A stretch of DNA of 64,000 bases from Protonemura montana. Taxonomy: Eukaryota > Arthropoda > Insecta > Plecoptera > Nemouridae. Under the pieces are notes generated by a model that was not told the DNA's origin, searched no databases, and saw nothing but the letters and a program-made list of their open reading frames with translations. A program made the position numbers and the translations under genes. Shown one piece after another: positions 50,381 through 61,845 of this stretch; the stretch's first letter is position 1, and each line of letters opens with the position of its first letter. Location: the NCBI GenBank assembly GCA_947568835.1, contig OX387607.1, forward strand, positions 18,130,277-18,194,276. The letters are read 5' to 3'.

Positions 50381-52595
50381 GATCTCATGTAACCGACAAG
50401 CAGCGAAATATCATGCTGACGTTTATGGAGGAGCACCCGGCCTTCCAACGAGGGAAATTGGTTGGGGCTGGTTGTAAGAGGCACTTACCAATAAGTTGAA
50501 TGCTTGCGGGGATGGTGTCTCGAAAGATCCTACCAAGTGGATGAAGGTAACATGATTCAGCATTCTGCAATAGTACCAATTATATAAGTGTACCAATTCA
50601 TTTTTATTTTTTTTCATTTTATAAATTCATTTTTTAAATTCCATTCCTGATGATCTCAGAAATATTGAGAAATTTTAAAATTTTAAGACTAGGCTTAAGC
50701 AATTACTTATAGCCAAAGAAATGTACACAATAGATGACTTGAAATATTTGAAATAATGTATCACATGTAACTCATGTATATTACATAAATAAATAAATAA
50801 ATAATTAAATTACCACAGAGAAGGAAACATAAATATTACAATCCACTACCTATTGAGTGGTTGCCAATTCACAGATTGTCAATTGAACATACAAAATGTA
50901 ATGGTTCAGATACCTACATACTTGAGCCACTTTGGAATTATGTAACCATTTATGTCAAATATTTTTCAGTCAAGGCAAGATTGAAAGTGTGGAGTAAAAT
51001 CAAAGGCCCGAGAACTGTTTAAACACCAGCAAGGTACTGGTGGTGGGTCACCGATGAAACCCTTGTCTAGTCTGGACGAGCGTTGCTTACAAGTAATTAC
51101 GAAGGAGGCAGCATCTGGGGATATCCAGCTGAGAGAACGTGAAGCTCGACAACTGCCCCCTGCACACCCTACCAAGACACCGTCGGCTGCACTAGGGCTG
51201 GCTGGGCTGCTTTCGCTACCTATACCTATTGTAATCATTGATCATTTAAACACCACATATATTACATTGTAAAAAAAATTGGGAAAAGAGTAGGATATCT
51301 TAGGAGGATAGGGGGTAAGATCTCTTACTGGACTAGAACAATGATTTATAATAGTTTAATTAAACCTCTTTTCGAATATGGTGCGACAATCCTGTACCAA
51401 GCTTACAAAAATGAGATGGGAACACTTCAGAAACTCCAAAATAAAGTGATGAGATGTTTAATTAGATGTAATAAGGATACACCGATTGCTCAAATGTTAA
51501 GAATGACTGATTGGCTAAGTGTCAATGACAATGTTCTATTATCAGTGTTAGTATTTATTTTCAAGATTAAGTTAGGCCTTATGCCTGATTATTTAGATGA
51601 TAAAATAGGATCTACTAAAAAGATACATAATATTAATACGAGGAGGGCTGTGGAAGGGTTGGGGTTCAGAAGAAGATGTAGAGGAAAAAAATGGTTCAAC
51701 TCTGTATTTAATGCAGGTATGAAAGAGTTTGATAAGCTGCCCCTCAATATAAGAAACTCGAAATGTGTAGGAGATTTTAAAGCTAGATGCGTAGAGTGGA
51801 TCAAAACTAAACATGAATACCTACTTATGATTTGAATTTATGAGTGATGAGTATGGTAGTAAGTAAGTTTATAGTAAGTTTATGGTAGTAAGTATTATTA
51901 TGATTGATGATTTAAGATTATAATTTGATGATGATTGAAGAATATAATTTTGTGTAATTGTAATTATGTAATTGGCTTCTGAGCTATGAATAAACAATTA
52001 TTATTATTATTATTAATAACGACAATAATGAAAATGATGAGTACCAAGTGAGAAATTCTGCATATTACAATTTTTTTTTCTATTCTAGTGTTGGAATCTC
52101 AGCTAACCCAATTAATGTTTCTTTTCTAGTTTTACCACGATGATACCAGAAACCTACCAGATGCAATGGTAGAGGATGCTTGGCCCGAGGCCAACCATAC
52201 TAATACCGAGATACCGGGCAGCAAAATACCTATCGAGGAGAGACACACATGGTAATTAGTAAATTACGTTCCGGAACAGAATAGATTCCATATTTTCAAA
52301 CTTACACTATAAACAAATAAAGAATATGCAACCAGAGGCCATAAAACCAACAGAGCTTGTCAAAAAATGTATTGCTGCAGACGACGTTTGGCTGGCAATT
52401 CAGCAGGAGAGACTCAAAATTGAGAAAGAAACCATGCTGCTCAGGAAAGAAGAACTGGCAATTAAGAAAGAAGGATTATTATTGAAACGGCGAAACACTG
52501 CAGCCATAGAACATGCCTCTGAGAAATTGGCACTCTTGGCGACTGAAATGACCACATATGACAGAAATAAGCAATACAATTTATATGATTTGTAG
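50381..52595 (+). pseudogene. Decayed Myb/SANT (zeste-like) gene, copy A
   Basis: Exon-like blocks appear in order. Block 1 (50381-50546) reads VTDKQRNIMLTFMEEHPAF..GKL, the start of a zeste/Myb-SANT DNA-binding domain, breaks by frameshift near 50495, and resumes as LNACGDGVSKDPTKWMK before donor GTAACA. Block 2 (from acceptor CAG at 50969) contains one in-frame TGA, then KARELFKHQQGTGGGSPMKPLS and a typical linker. A LINE fragment splits the next part (~51240-52010). Block 3 (52131-52255) and block 4 (52326-52595) end in a Lys/Glu-rich coiled coil (LAIQQERLKIEKETMLLRKE). Such proteins are often encoded by Harbinger-type transposons. With at least one frameshift, one stop and the insertion it is non-functional. 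Confidence 0.65.
51240..52010 (+). mobile_element. 5'-truncated non-LTR retrotransposon (reverse-transcriptase C-terminal end)
   Basis: A 164-codon frame (51341-51835) reads YNSLIKPLFEYGATILYQAY, LQKLQNKVMRCL, LRMTDWLSVNDN and NTRRA..., the order found after the polymerase palm in jockey/CR1-type LINE reverse transcriptases. A short 3' UTR and an (ATT)n-type end follow (~51997-52013). Comparison with the parallel zeste-like copy at 61846 shows host sequence on both sides (CTATACCTATTGTA... and ...ACGACAATAATGAAAATGATGAG), which dates the LINE as a later insertion. It is heavily 5'-truncated, as is usual. Confidence 0.75.
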
Positions 52596-52689
52596 GAGAT
52601 AATTTTTATTGTTATTAGAACTCATTGTGATATTACCCAGTAGTAACACAAATGACAGAATAAATAATCCCGATGAAGTGAGCATACCA

Positions 52690-52940
52690 GCTGTATCATG
52701 TTGAGCATGCTCTAAAACGTAAAAGAGTCTCGAACCACCCTCCCTCGGACCGCGTGGCCCTCGGCGGGAACCTGAAGTCCATGCGGCTGCGGCCCCGGAC
52801 CGTCGATGCACCCGATTATTTAGATGTTTGTAATTCTTACACAAAAATGAATGGCATAAAATTTGCTGACGAATTCAACTGTGGGTCGGTCAACCCACGC
52901 ACGGTGGATCAGCTAAGAGCCAAGCACGACAACTGAACAA
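52690..52940 (+). pseudogene. Fragment joined from a repeated GC-rich segment and a Myb/SANT-like piece
   Basis: 52720-52805 (CGGCGGGAACCTGAAG, GCGGCCCCGGACCGTCGA) recurs at 62825-62900. After that point copy A continues as PDYLDVCNSYTKMNGIKFADEF...NPRTVDQLRAKHDN, where the last part looks like the end of a Myb/SANT-like domain, while copy B continues differently. I cannot assign a function. Confidence 0.4.
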
Positions 52941-54381
52941 AATAAGCAAAACAAGGAGCCTCGGATGAGCGTCAACGAATGTAAAAAAAGGGAGCCCAAG
53001 GCGCCTGTGTAGCCCAAGGCAACGACGAGCTACTCATTCCGCTGTAAATTGAAGAAGACAACATTTTGTCACTTTTACATTTTTACAAAAATTTGACAAT
53101 GTAAGACATGCATATTAATGCTAAAAATAAAATATGAAATGATTGGCGTCGACAACTGACAGCGATGCATTGCCAGTGAATCTCAACTATAAACACAGTA
53201 GTATTCACTCGGGATAATAGTCACCTCTTCCCGAACAGCAGTCATAACCACTTCACAAGGAGAGCTGCAGACCTGTCGACTGGTGCCTGCAAACTGAAGC
53301 TCACCTCTAGAAACATTCTCAACGTGGGTCGGAATAAATATATAACAAGCTGCCTGCAGTGACAGTCCTACAGGGACAGTCAAATACCGTCATACAAAAA
53401 AGTGCTGTATTACTTTTCGTGTTTGGTTTTATCCTATGGTTTCTTCTTTCAAGATCTTTTTAGAGCTCAGTGAATAGAGCAGTTATTCACCTGCCATGCT
53501 ACGACGACCTAAAAACCCGGTACTTTTCGATTCCAGTATCGTCAAAGATAGGTTCAATTTGAGCGTGATTGTGCGTGAGGTGGGTGCAACAAAACGTTCA
53601 CACTTTTTGACCACAATACATTACAAAACAAATGTCACGTTTCCTCAGCTCATAGTTATTATATGCTCCAGATCCTGAACCAGTGCTGGATGCGTCGTTA
53701 AACATTCCAGAGTCAACTCATCCTGGTCTTTATGGCCCTCATCTTTATGCAGACTCGAGCAGCCACATACGACCGAGTCTATTAGCTTCCAAGCCACCCG
53801 CCATGTTGGCATCATTTTTCCATATTGGCGGAAACAAAGATTGAGCTGGCTAAACTGCAAATTATGTTGGCGCAGAAAGCATTTAAGCATTTAAGCCAGC
53901 CAGAAAATGGCTGCTGCCAATGAAGTACGGCAGAGATCTTTTCTTATTGGAGAAGGAAATCCTTGAGGCTCGATTAAAATCTATAGTTTAAAATAAATAT
54001 ATAAAAAGTCATATCAATGGTTTTTATGTAAAAAATCGTACAAGTTACATGATTGGTCTCCTGTTGCGTATGTGATAATAATATCTATGCTTTTACTAAA
54101 GTACCTAGTGCGTATATTTTCAATGGGTACTGTCAACTGTAGGTGTCAACGCAGTAATGTTTTCCAACCCTAGTGAAAAATGTAATAATGACAGTTTATT
54201 TATCTTGACTGGAACCATGATGATCAAACATTTAACGACATTTGACCCAAATGCAATGTGGAATTTAATATTTGGCCATTTTTTTTAGATGGACCCTGTG
54301 AGCGGTCAACACCTTACGTTTGTAGCGGTAACCTTCAGAACCGGCGGCATTTAGTACTTTCACATAGTACCTGCATGACTA
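52941..54381. other. Spacer; one weak tRNA-like SINE candidate
   Basis: At 53463-53545 TAGAGCTCAGTGAATAGAGC and, 60 bp on, TTTTCGATTCCAG resemble tRNA boxes A and B, but the arms do not fold well. At ~53690 GATGCGTCGTTAAACATTCC matches the 5S-SINE tail. No gene recognised. Confidence 0.35.
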
Positions 54382-54918
54382 TAAGGGAGGAGGGGTCTAA
54401 AAGTCTCAGGGGTAAGTTGTCTCAGTGTTCAAATCTCGACTCCAAATGGTACCAGAAGCAAAATACTGATCCGGGCTGCTTCGACGTCTAAATTTCTTAC
54501 TATTCTGAAAATTTAATTCGTTTCGGTGCATAATTCACACACCTGAGGAGATTGTTTGTTTTGACAAGTGGTTAGTAACTTTTCTGATGCTAAGCTATTT
54601 CATATTTTAAGTAAAAATATCCATCTAATTGAATTTGCATATTTATATTCTTTTTAGGAAACATATTGTCTGTTTATAATTTTTCTTATATGATGAATAT
54701 ATGCACGAGAAGTATATTAATTTTAACTGTTAAGCTGAAAGTCTATGATGGGTCTAGTTGTCACAGAATGACATAACCCAAGAAGTAGCTTTCAGTTTAA
54801 GTTCATTTTGGTTTTTTTTAAGTAATTTATTATTTTTTCTACTTTTTACAGAACCAATTTACAAAAATTTACCAATTACGAGTTGATAACGAGTTTATAA
54901 AAAAAAACTCATCGGGGG

Positions 54919-55026
54919 CTGGTAGCACCCGATGTCATGTTACGCGCTGCTCAATTTGTGTTGCAGGAAAAAATGGCAAAATATTTTGACATAAATTATC
55001 GAACGTTGACTCGGTATTGTCATTAA
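54919..55026 (+). pseudogene. psq-type helix-turn-helix remnant, copy 1
   Basis: 36 codons ending in TAA: APDVMLRAAQFVLQEKMAKY, then FDINYRTLTRYCH. The A..A..F-(D)I-RTL-RY pattern is that of the psq/CENP-B N-terminal HTH found in pogo/Tigger transposases and related proteins. No start or downstream DDE domain is present. The identical frame recurs at 59613-59720. Confidence 0.45.
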
Positions 55027-55082
55027 GTAACTGATGCAGATTTTAATTAAATTAATTATATGATCACATGACGAAATTTCTC

Positions 55083-55227
55083 ACTGAGACAACTAGCCTC
55101 AGTGTGTGAGACAACTAGCCTCAGTGTCTGAGACAACTAGCCTCAGTGTCTGAGACAACTAGCATCAGTGTCTGAGACAACTAGCCTCAGTGTCTGAGAC
55201 AACTAGCCTCAGTGTGTGAGACAACTT
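55083..55227 (+). repeat. 22-bp minisatellite, ~6.5 copies, in the outer element
   Basis: Unit TGAGACAACTAGCCTCAGTGTC. The other half of the outer element (59778-59812) has about 1.5 units, so the run expanded in one copy only. The core word TGAGACAACTAG also occurs just inside the right terminal repeat (59985). Confidence 0.9.
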
Positions 55228-55708
55228 GACCCACACGTGGGGCTAAAAGTCTCAAACATTTTTAGGTCAACTAATGGCCGATTTCACCAACAAGGATTAA
55301 ATTGTCCCTAATCGTTGATTTAGTAATCGCCCATTAAAGAATGATCAGCGATTAAAAAAAAATGCGTTTCACCACAAAGTTTTGGCGGCAGATTAACTAA
55401 TGACAGATTAAGATAATTGTGGATTAATTCTTAAAACAACGTTGCAATTTTGTCGTTCCTCACAGCCTTTTAAGCGAGAAACGATTCTATTATGGCGGTG
55501 GTTTGTTTCAAGACAGTTGAATGCGATTGGTTTATAACTTCAGATTCTAAAGTCGCGGCAAATTTTTTTCCTGTTAGATTGTTGTTTCGTTTATTTTACA
55601 TCAGATAAAACTTAATATCATCTAGAACTTATTTTAAATTAAGGTTATATTGATAAATAAGAATTAATTTTAATTAATTACCATAATATACTGTCAAAAC
55701 GAGTACCT

Positions 55709-56998
55709 ATGTCTATACCAAAGAATAAAACAGCCAGGGGACCCAACTACTCGGCTTTTGACAAGAATCTTTTGTTGGACTGCGTCATGCCATACAGTAT
55801 GATATTAGAAAATAAGAAAACGGATGGCACATCAGTGCTGGAAAAGAACCAGGTATGGAATTTAATCCATCTGGATTACAACAGCCGAAATGTGTCTTCG
55901 CCAAGGACCCTAGCATCCTTGCAAGTATGCTACGAAAACATGAAAAAGACGACACGAAAAAGATCTGGCGATGAAAGGGTGGAAATTTTTAAGACTGGTA
56001 TGTACTTTGCGTTGGAATTGTCGTGACTATATCCAGTTAATTTATTTTCTTGCAGATCTTAGTTTGTGCGAACCTTGATCGTATGTTGGAACACTTTACA
56101 GGTGGCGGAATTGCTCAGAGCAGTAAGCCGGATCCAATCTTGGAAAGGGTTCGGGAGCTAATTCAGCCAACAATCAATCCTTTGCCGTGCCCTTGCGATA
56201 GCGACGCAAGTTATATAGAAAGCACAGGTGAAGATCATGCTAATAATAGGCAGACAGCAACAGAACAAACAATATATATTTTATTCCATACAAATTAATT
56301 GTTATTTTTATTATTGGCCTCAGATCGCGTCAATGCAGTTCCAAATTTTGACACGGAACCTTTTGTTGTCGCGTTTCTTGATGACGAAGGGGAAACCGTC
56401 GTCAACCAAGATTATGAAGTAAGTCTCAAGATTAGCATCTTAACAATATGTGGATATGCAATCATAAGATTCATAAACTATGCTAATAACTAAATTATCA
56501 CAAAATAAAACAGCAACTAACTTAATGAACAATTTCTTAAAGGAACAGCTAACTTCACTGGAGCAAAATTCCCCTATCGAGGTAGAGAACATCGAGAACA
56601 TCGAGAATTTGCCAGGAGACACTGATGCCATGTTGCGGGACTCGGACACACCATCAAACTGGCAACGAGGAACGGCTGCCAAGCTGAGAGAGCCGAAGAG
56701 TGCTTCACTCCGAGTGCGCATGGGAAGCAGACTCCACCGCAGAACTCCTCAATATCGGCTTCCCACTAGGACGACTGCCGAGCGGTTTGAGTTTCTTGCC
56801 GAGTCCAAGCTGGAACTAACAAAATTGGCCACCGATAAGTTGAAGAGTGAAGGCCAGTTGAAGATGCTAATTTTAGAAGAAGAGTTAGCGATTAAAGTAG
56901 CAGAGCGTAAAACCAAAGAAACTATTCTTGAAATAGAACTAATTAAACTGGAAATGCTAAAACAAGATTTGGCAGATAGAAACATCAGCAAACAATAA
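55709..56998 (+). CDS. Myb/SANT-like DNA-binding protein of the Harbinger element, four exons, 321 aa
   Basis: Exons 55709-55997, 56102-56227, 56324-56418 and 56543-56998 have GT-AG borders and consistent phases (966 nt including stop). Residues ~10-95 form a Myb/SANT-like trihelix domain (YSAFDKNLLLDCVMPY..., VWNLIHLDYN, RTLASLQVCYENMKKTTRK), followed by the GGG joint, an acidic linker and a C-terminal coiled coil of about 85 residues rich in Lys/Glu/Leu. In Harbinger elements this protein binds the transposon ends and helps bring the nuclease into the nucleus. It converges on the nuclease gene, with stop codons 365 bp apart. An alternative acceptor at 56055 gives an early stop, so I chose 56101. 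No lesion seen. Confidence 0.85.
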
Positions 56999-57362
56999 AT
57001 AGAAAAAAGTTTTCACAGAACAACAGAACCGAAACTGATGATTTTCTCAAACGATGAGTGATAATTTTCTTTTGTTGTGCCATGTAAGCATTTGCTTAAT
57101 ATGTGTTTGTTAATTTTAAAACGTTTGGGCTGGGAGCCTGGGCCTCATTTGCCCAAGATAAAAATGTGTATAGCTGGTTATTTGCTTATAATTTAACTCC
57201 TAGCGGCATACCTACCTTCAATTGGCTCAACCTCGGCGGGTATGAATATGCAGCTCCCAGCGAGTCACACGAGTCTAAAAAAGTAGGAAACAATTTGTTT
57301 GAAATGAAGTATTGACGTGATAGAAAATTATGAAAGATTTTTTGTGGGAGGAGGAGGAATAT

Positions 57363-58837
57363 TTATTGCAATGTCCCCTCAAAGTGAGTTGATAGATCTA
57401 ACTTGAATTTGGCATGAGGCGTGCACAAAGAGTAGTTAAGCACTAGTAAAAAGTACCTCTCAAAGTAATCGTCAATGATTGCTCGCTGGATAACACGATT
57501 TTGATTAGCAGCAATCGCACCAACCACAGCAGCAGCAGTCGGCATTTCACCCTCGTCGATAAGTTGTTGAATGTTGGGAATCTCGTTTGGTGGTTCTGGT
57601 TCCCGATTCTGACAAAAAAGGAATTAGATATGAACACACTGAACTAGTTCTACTTTTATTGTTGGTACTGTGAGCGTTATTTCTCACCTGTATTGCAATG
57701 TTGTGTAGCACAGCACAAGCATTTATTATAAGCAGGACCTTTTCAATCTTCACCTTCATGCCGAGAGCTAGTATCGGGAATCGCCGCTTCCAAACTCCAT
57801 ACGATCTCTCTACGGGATTGCGAGTTCGGATCTGTGACTCGTTATACCGATGTTCTGCAGGTGTTTGAGGTCTGTCCAATGGTGTTAATAAAAAAGGCCG
57901 AACTGCATAGCCTCCATCACCCAGAAGCAGGGCACTTCCATAACGCCCTGTCTCGAACTCTGCTCTTCGGTGGCAGTTGCCAAAAATCGTTGCGTCGTGA
58001 ACAGATCCGGGCCAGCGCGAAACTATGTCTGTTATCTGAAGATCAGGCCTTACTATAGTTTGGACATTAATAGAAAAGTATCCTTTTCTGTTCCGGAATG
58101 TTTCCGCCTGAACGCCCCCTATATGAAAAACAAGACACGTTAATTTTGCTTTTATAATCCAAAAAATATATATTATAGGCACATAACCTAACATAGTAGT
58201 TTCACACCTGGTGATTGAATCTTGATATGTGTACAGTCTAAGGCTCCCAGTACGCGCGGAAATCTTGCAATGGCATAAAACTCGCGCTGCACTGAAGCAA
58301 TTTCTTCTTCAGTCTCAGGGAACTTAATGAATTGGCCGTGTAGAGAGGCGATCGCAGCCGACACTCGAGTGGTGACTCGACAAGCAGTAGAGGCGCTAAC
58401 ACCGCTAAACTCTCCAACGACCAGTAAAAAACTGCCAATTGCAAAGTAACGCAATGTGAGAAGTAACTGATTAATGGGGCTGAGCGATTTGTTTCTGTAA
58501 GTAAGTAAGTAATACACACAGTCATAAATGTCGCAGTTCATTTGACAACATAGGTAATTTGACAGATTTCATGGAATCCATGATTCTAATTACACACATG
58601 TATCTCTTACCTATCACTCACAAACTCTAGACGCTCAACAATAAGGTCGAGTATCATGGACACAGTTGGTTTTGATATTCGAAAATGCTTCACAAAATCG
58701 ACATCATCGAATTTTTCGAAATAATTTGCCCTCTCGTTGAAAACCCTCGGACGGCGGACTGGCAGCTCCAGAAACTCGATAATTTCTTCGTCGTCGTCAC
58801 TGGGTAGTGAAATATCGGACACGTCATAGTCTGACAT
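57363..58837 (-). CDS. HARBI1-type DDE nuclease of the Harbinger element, four exons, 396 aa
   Basis: Exons (minus strand) 58837-58611, 58494-58208, 58118-57688 and 57608-57363 have consensus splice sites and phases 2, 1, 0 (1,191 nt including stop). The DDE-superfamily-4 core is complete: first Asp in LGALDCTHI (~162), NRKGYFSINVQ, RWPGSVHDATIF, second Asp in LLLGDGGYAVRPFLLTP (~230), and Glu in RNPVERSYGVWKRRFP (~270). The N-terminus has an acidic stretch and a HTH-like region (FVKHFRISKPTVSMIL). Length is normal for HARBI1-like transposases (~350-400 aa). This enzyme cuts and joins the transposon ends. No stop or frameshift is seen. The last exon could be spliced further (AG/GTACTT at ~57455), changing only the tail. 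Confidence 0.9.
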
Positions 58838-59612
58838 AATATTATATCGATGTTTTCTTGTATTCTTTTGGCGAACTAAACGCGAAACTTGCTAAAATGT
58901 TGAAAGGCTTTCATCAAAGTGTTGAACTGTCAAGATCGGCAGCCATACTGTTTTTCCCCATCACCATGGTAGCATTGATGATAATCGTCGATTAATGCTT
59001 TGATCCACCAAAATTCGAGGTTTAATTTAATGGTCGTTTAAGGTCAAATTAATCGTCGATTATCTTTGGTGAAATGGAAAATAAAAGTTAATGAACGATT
59101 AGGCGACTAAATCTCCGATAAATATTTAATCCTTGTTGGTGAAATCGGCCATCAGTGTTCAAATCTAGACTCCAAATGGTACTGATCCGGGCTGCTTCGA
59201 CGTCTAAATATCTTACTATTCTGAAAATTTAATTCGTTTCGGTGCATAATTCACACTCCTGAGGAGATTGTTTGTTTTGTCAGGTGGTTAGTAACTTTTC
59301 TGATGCTATATTTCATATTTTAAGTAAAAATATACATCTAATTGAATTGGCATATTTATATTCTTTTTAGCAAACATATTGTCTGTTTATAATTTTTCTT
59401 AAATGATGAATATATGCCCGAGAAGTATATTAATTTTAACCGATGGGTCTAGTTGTCTCAGAATGACTTAACCCCAGAAGTAGCTTTCAGTTTAAGTTCA
59501 TTTTGGTTTTTTTTTAGTAATTTATTATTTTTTCTACTTTTTACAAAACCAATTTACAAAAATTTACCAATTACGAGTTGATAACGAGTTTATCAAAAAA
59601 ACTCATCGGGGG

Positions 59613-59720
59613 CTGGTAGCACCCGATGTCATGTTACGCGCTGCTCAATTTGTGTTGCAGGAAAAAATGGCAAAATATTTTGACATAAATTATCGAACAT
59701 TGACTCGGTATTGTCATTAA
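59613..59720 (+). pseudogene. psq-type helix-turn-helix remnant, copy 2
   Basis: Same 36 codons as 54919-55026 with one synonymous difference (ACG/ACA), inside the right-hand direct repeat of the outer element. Confidence 0.45.
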
Positions 59721-60089
59721 GTAACTGATGCAGATTTTAATTAAATTAATTATATGATCACATGACGAAATTTCTCACTGAGACAACCAGCCTCAGTGTC
59801 TGAGACAACTTTACCCACACGTGGGGCTAAAAGTCTCAAACATTTTGAGACATAGCAATTCAACTGACTGTCTAATAAATCGTAAAATAAATTACATTAT
59901 AACCAAATGTGTATTGATCAATAAAAAAAATATAAAAGAAGAATAACCTTATTTTTCTAGAAGATATGCACACATAGGTAGATTTTGAGACAACTAGACC
60001 CCTCCTCCCCTACATACCAAAGAATTGAGTCTGCCAAGGATGTTGTCCAGGACATAAATTTAACCTAAATCTGATTTAAAAATAAAGGT

Positions 60090-60250
60090 GGAACAAAAAT
60101 GCTTCTTTATTTGTGGGAACTGGCCGCCAACCTCGAACACCCGGATATCATGGCCCCGAACCAGGTGCGGAACTCGGGAGTCAAGAACAGGGTGGATGGA
60201 TCAATCGCTGTCTTCGCAGCTAAGCCGGAGTGTGTTGCGCAGAGAATTTG
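60090..60250 (+). pseudogene. Unidentified protein-coding remnant
   Basis: From 60097 the frame KMLLYLWELAANLEHPDIMAP then NQVRNSGVKNR runs to a TGA near 60250. It looks like part of a longer protein but has no start, and I do not recognise the family. It lies just outside the right end of the outer transposon. Confidence 0.3.
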
Positions 60251-60757
60251 ATTCAAGTCTGATTGTTTAGCGACTGCAAATGGCGTGCGGCTGACACATA
60301 AATGCCGAAACTGGGTGCACCAGTTGGCAGCAAAAACGTCACCCGAAAGAACGACCAATTGAGTCCAACGAAAAGCTACAGCCATCGGCAGCCATCGGCA
60401 GAGCTAATCTATCAGCAGGTGCAGAAGCTGAGGGTCTCATAAAAGCACACCGATTGTTGCAGTGTCAGAGTCTCTCGACGGACAAGTTGGCGTCGGTGAC
60501 TTTGCAATTGTGAGTGTTGCAGTTATTCAAAGAAGAACCAGCACCAAGTAAAGTAAACTCATTTGGTTCTGTCGGTCCGTACTTCGAAGAAAAAGTTGGT
60601 TTTCCGATGACAAAGTTCCTGTTGCGAGTGAATCATCGGCTTCGTCTGATGACTTGACGATGGCTGTTCGTCTGACGTCAGATGAAATGGCCAACGTGAG
60701 CGATGCCAGGAAGTTTTACAATAAATAGCTGCTAGAGGACGATATTGTGGTCATTGA

Positions 60758-61466
60758 TTGAACGTAAATATAGCTCCGATTCGGAGGCTGTTGAGGAGGA
60801 GACCAAGATTTAGTGTCCTTGCGGATATGGTCAGTCGAAAACAAACCCAGGCTGCCCTTAGTAAGTTACTTGTGGGCCTTCAAGCGTGGCATCGGGAACT
60901 GCCTCTAGAAGCTCGGACATTAGTTAAGACTCCCAGAGATATATTTATAAAATGGAGGAGGGTTTTTTTGTTATTAACTTCAGGTTGTCAGCAGGTATCA
61001 CCAAGGTTTGATAAAAATACCAGTAAAGTCATGTCGTCGCTTTGTTTTGTGGTTCATCAAAGCCTTCAGTTATGTGTTCCTTGGCGAGTTTGCAACTGAA
61101 CTGAATAGTCTTGAGGAAGAATGTTCGACAGTTAATGGAGTGGCAATTCCTCAAGGTTGTGATTTCCCTGCAAAGACATTCGTGAAATGTACAAAGTGCA
61201 CTCTGGGTTTTTTGGCTGCGACACTTGCACCAACAAAGGAAAAATATCAAGGGCGAGCAAATGTCACAGAGAAAACCATCAAAGAATGGGGGGCAAAGAA
61301 GAATCAACTCTTGTCCTCTAACCAAGTTTGGAAAGAGTGTCTGTGCTGCAGGGTAGTCTCGGGATCTGCGATAGAAATCGGGATGAAGGCTGTTAGATTC
61401 GAAAAAAACAGACTGCCACCGCTACTATGCATTATTTGTAGTGAATTATCAGATACATACAAATGA
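60758..61466 (+). pseudogene. Degraded 'transposase-domain' family gene
   Basis: One frame has VSRKQTQAALSKLLVGLQAW, then HRELPLEARTLVKTPRDI, and after a missing or scrambled part another has EFATELNSLEEECSTVNGVA, CDFPAKTFVKCTK and (shifted) GFFGCDTCTNKGK. This order, with a Cys-rich end, is that of a widespread invertebrate family annotated as transposase-domain or CACTA-like proteins. At least two frame changes and a missing middle section show it is dead. The family call is from memory of its motifs. Confidence 0.45.
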
Positions 61467-61845
61467 TGGCCAGCAAGTGAGTGAAGACTGGCTTGCACCA
61501 AACGGACTCTGCGCACTGGGCGATCTTGGAGCACTTCCACGTGCCGTGCGATCGTAGAGTGTGGCTATGAGGAGTAACGCTTGGTGCGGTCGCACATGGA
61601 AACAAACGGACGTGAAGGAGATCGACAATGGTCGGCACAGGAACTAGAGTCGAAGAGCGATTCTCTGAGTGGACGGCGTCAGGTCTTGACATTATATTTA
61701 TACTGCCAGCCATATTAACGGTACCCTGCAAAAAGATTCGTCAAAAAAATATCGGGAGTGTCCACATCAACGGCAGCGAGACTTGTTTATTTTGCCTCTG
61801 TGGGGTAATGCTAGAATGGGGTGAATCGAATAATGGCAAAAACCT

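Larger units (their letters stand above)
55276..59150. mobile_element. PIF/Harbinger transposon with both genes apparently intact
   Basis: Terminal inverted repeats are identical for 27 bp, starting GGCCGATTTCACCAACAAGG at 55276 and at 59150 in reverse. Subterminal copies of a TTTCACCA(A/C)..AAG word lie near 55365 and 59068. Inside are two convergent genes: a Myb-like DNA-binding protein (55709-56998, +) and a HARBI1-type nuclease (57363-58837, -), the standard pair needed for transposition. If the mobile unit includes one more base at each end (T...A), the flanks are TAA and TCA, an imperfect 3-bp target duplication. Confidence 0.9.
54384..60010. mobile_element. Outer TIR element (pogo/mariner-like) hosting a Harbinger insertion
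   Basis: The left end AGGGAGGAGGGGTCTA (54384-54399) is mirrored by TAGACCCCTCCTCCCC (59995-60010), 15 of 16 positions, and both sides are flanked by TA (54382-54383, 60011-60012), the target duplication of Tc1/mariner/pogo elements. Inside are two long direct repeats (54421-55262 and 59152-59846), each with the same 36-codon psq-type HTH remnant, and many copies of a subterminal word TGAGACAACTAG. The 3.9-kb Harbinger lies between the two repeats. No DDE transposase of its own is visible, so it is non-autonomous. Confidence 0.6.
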
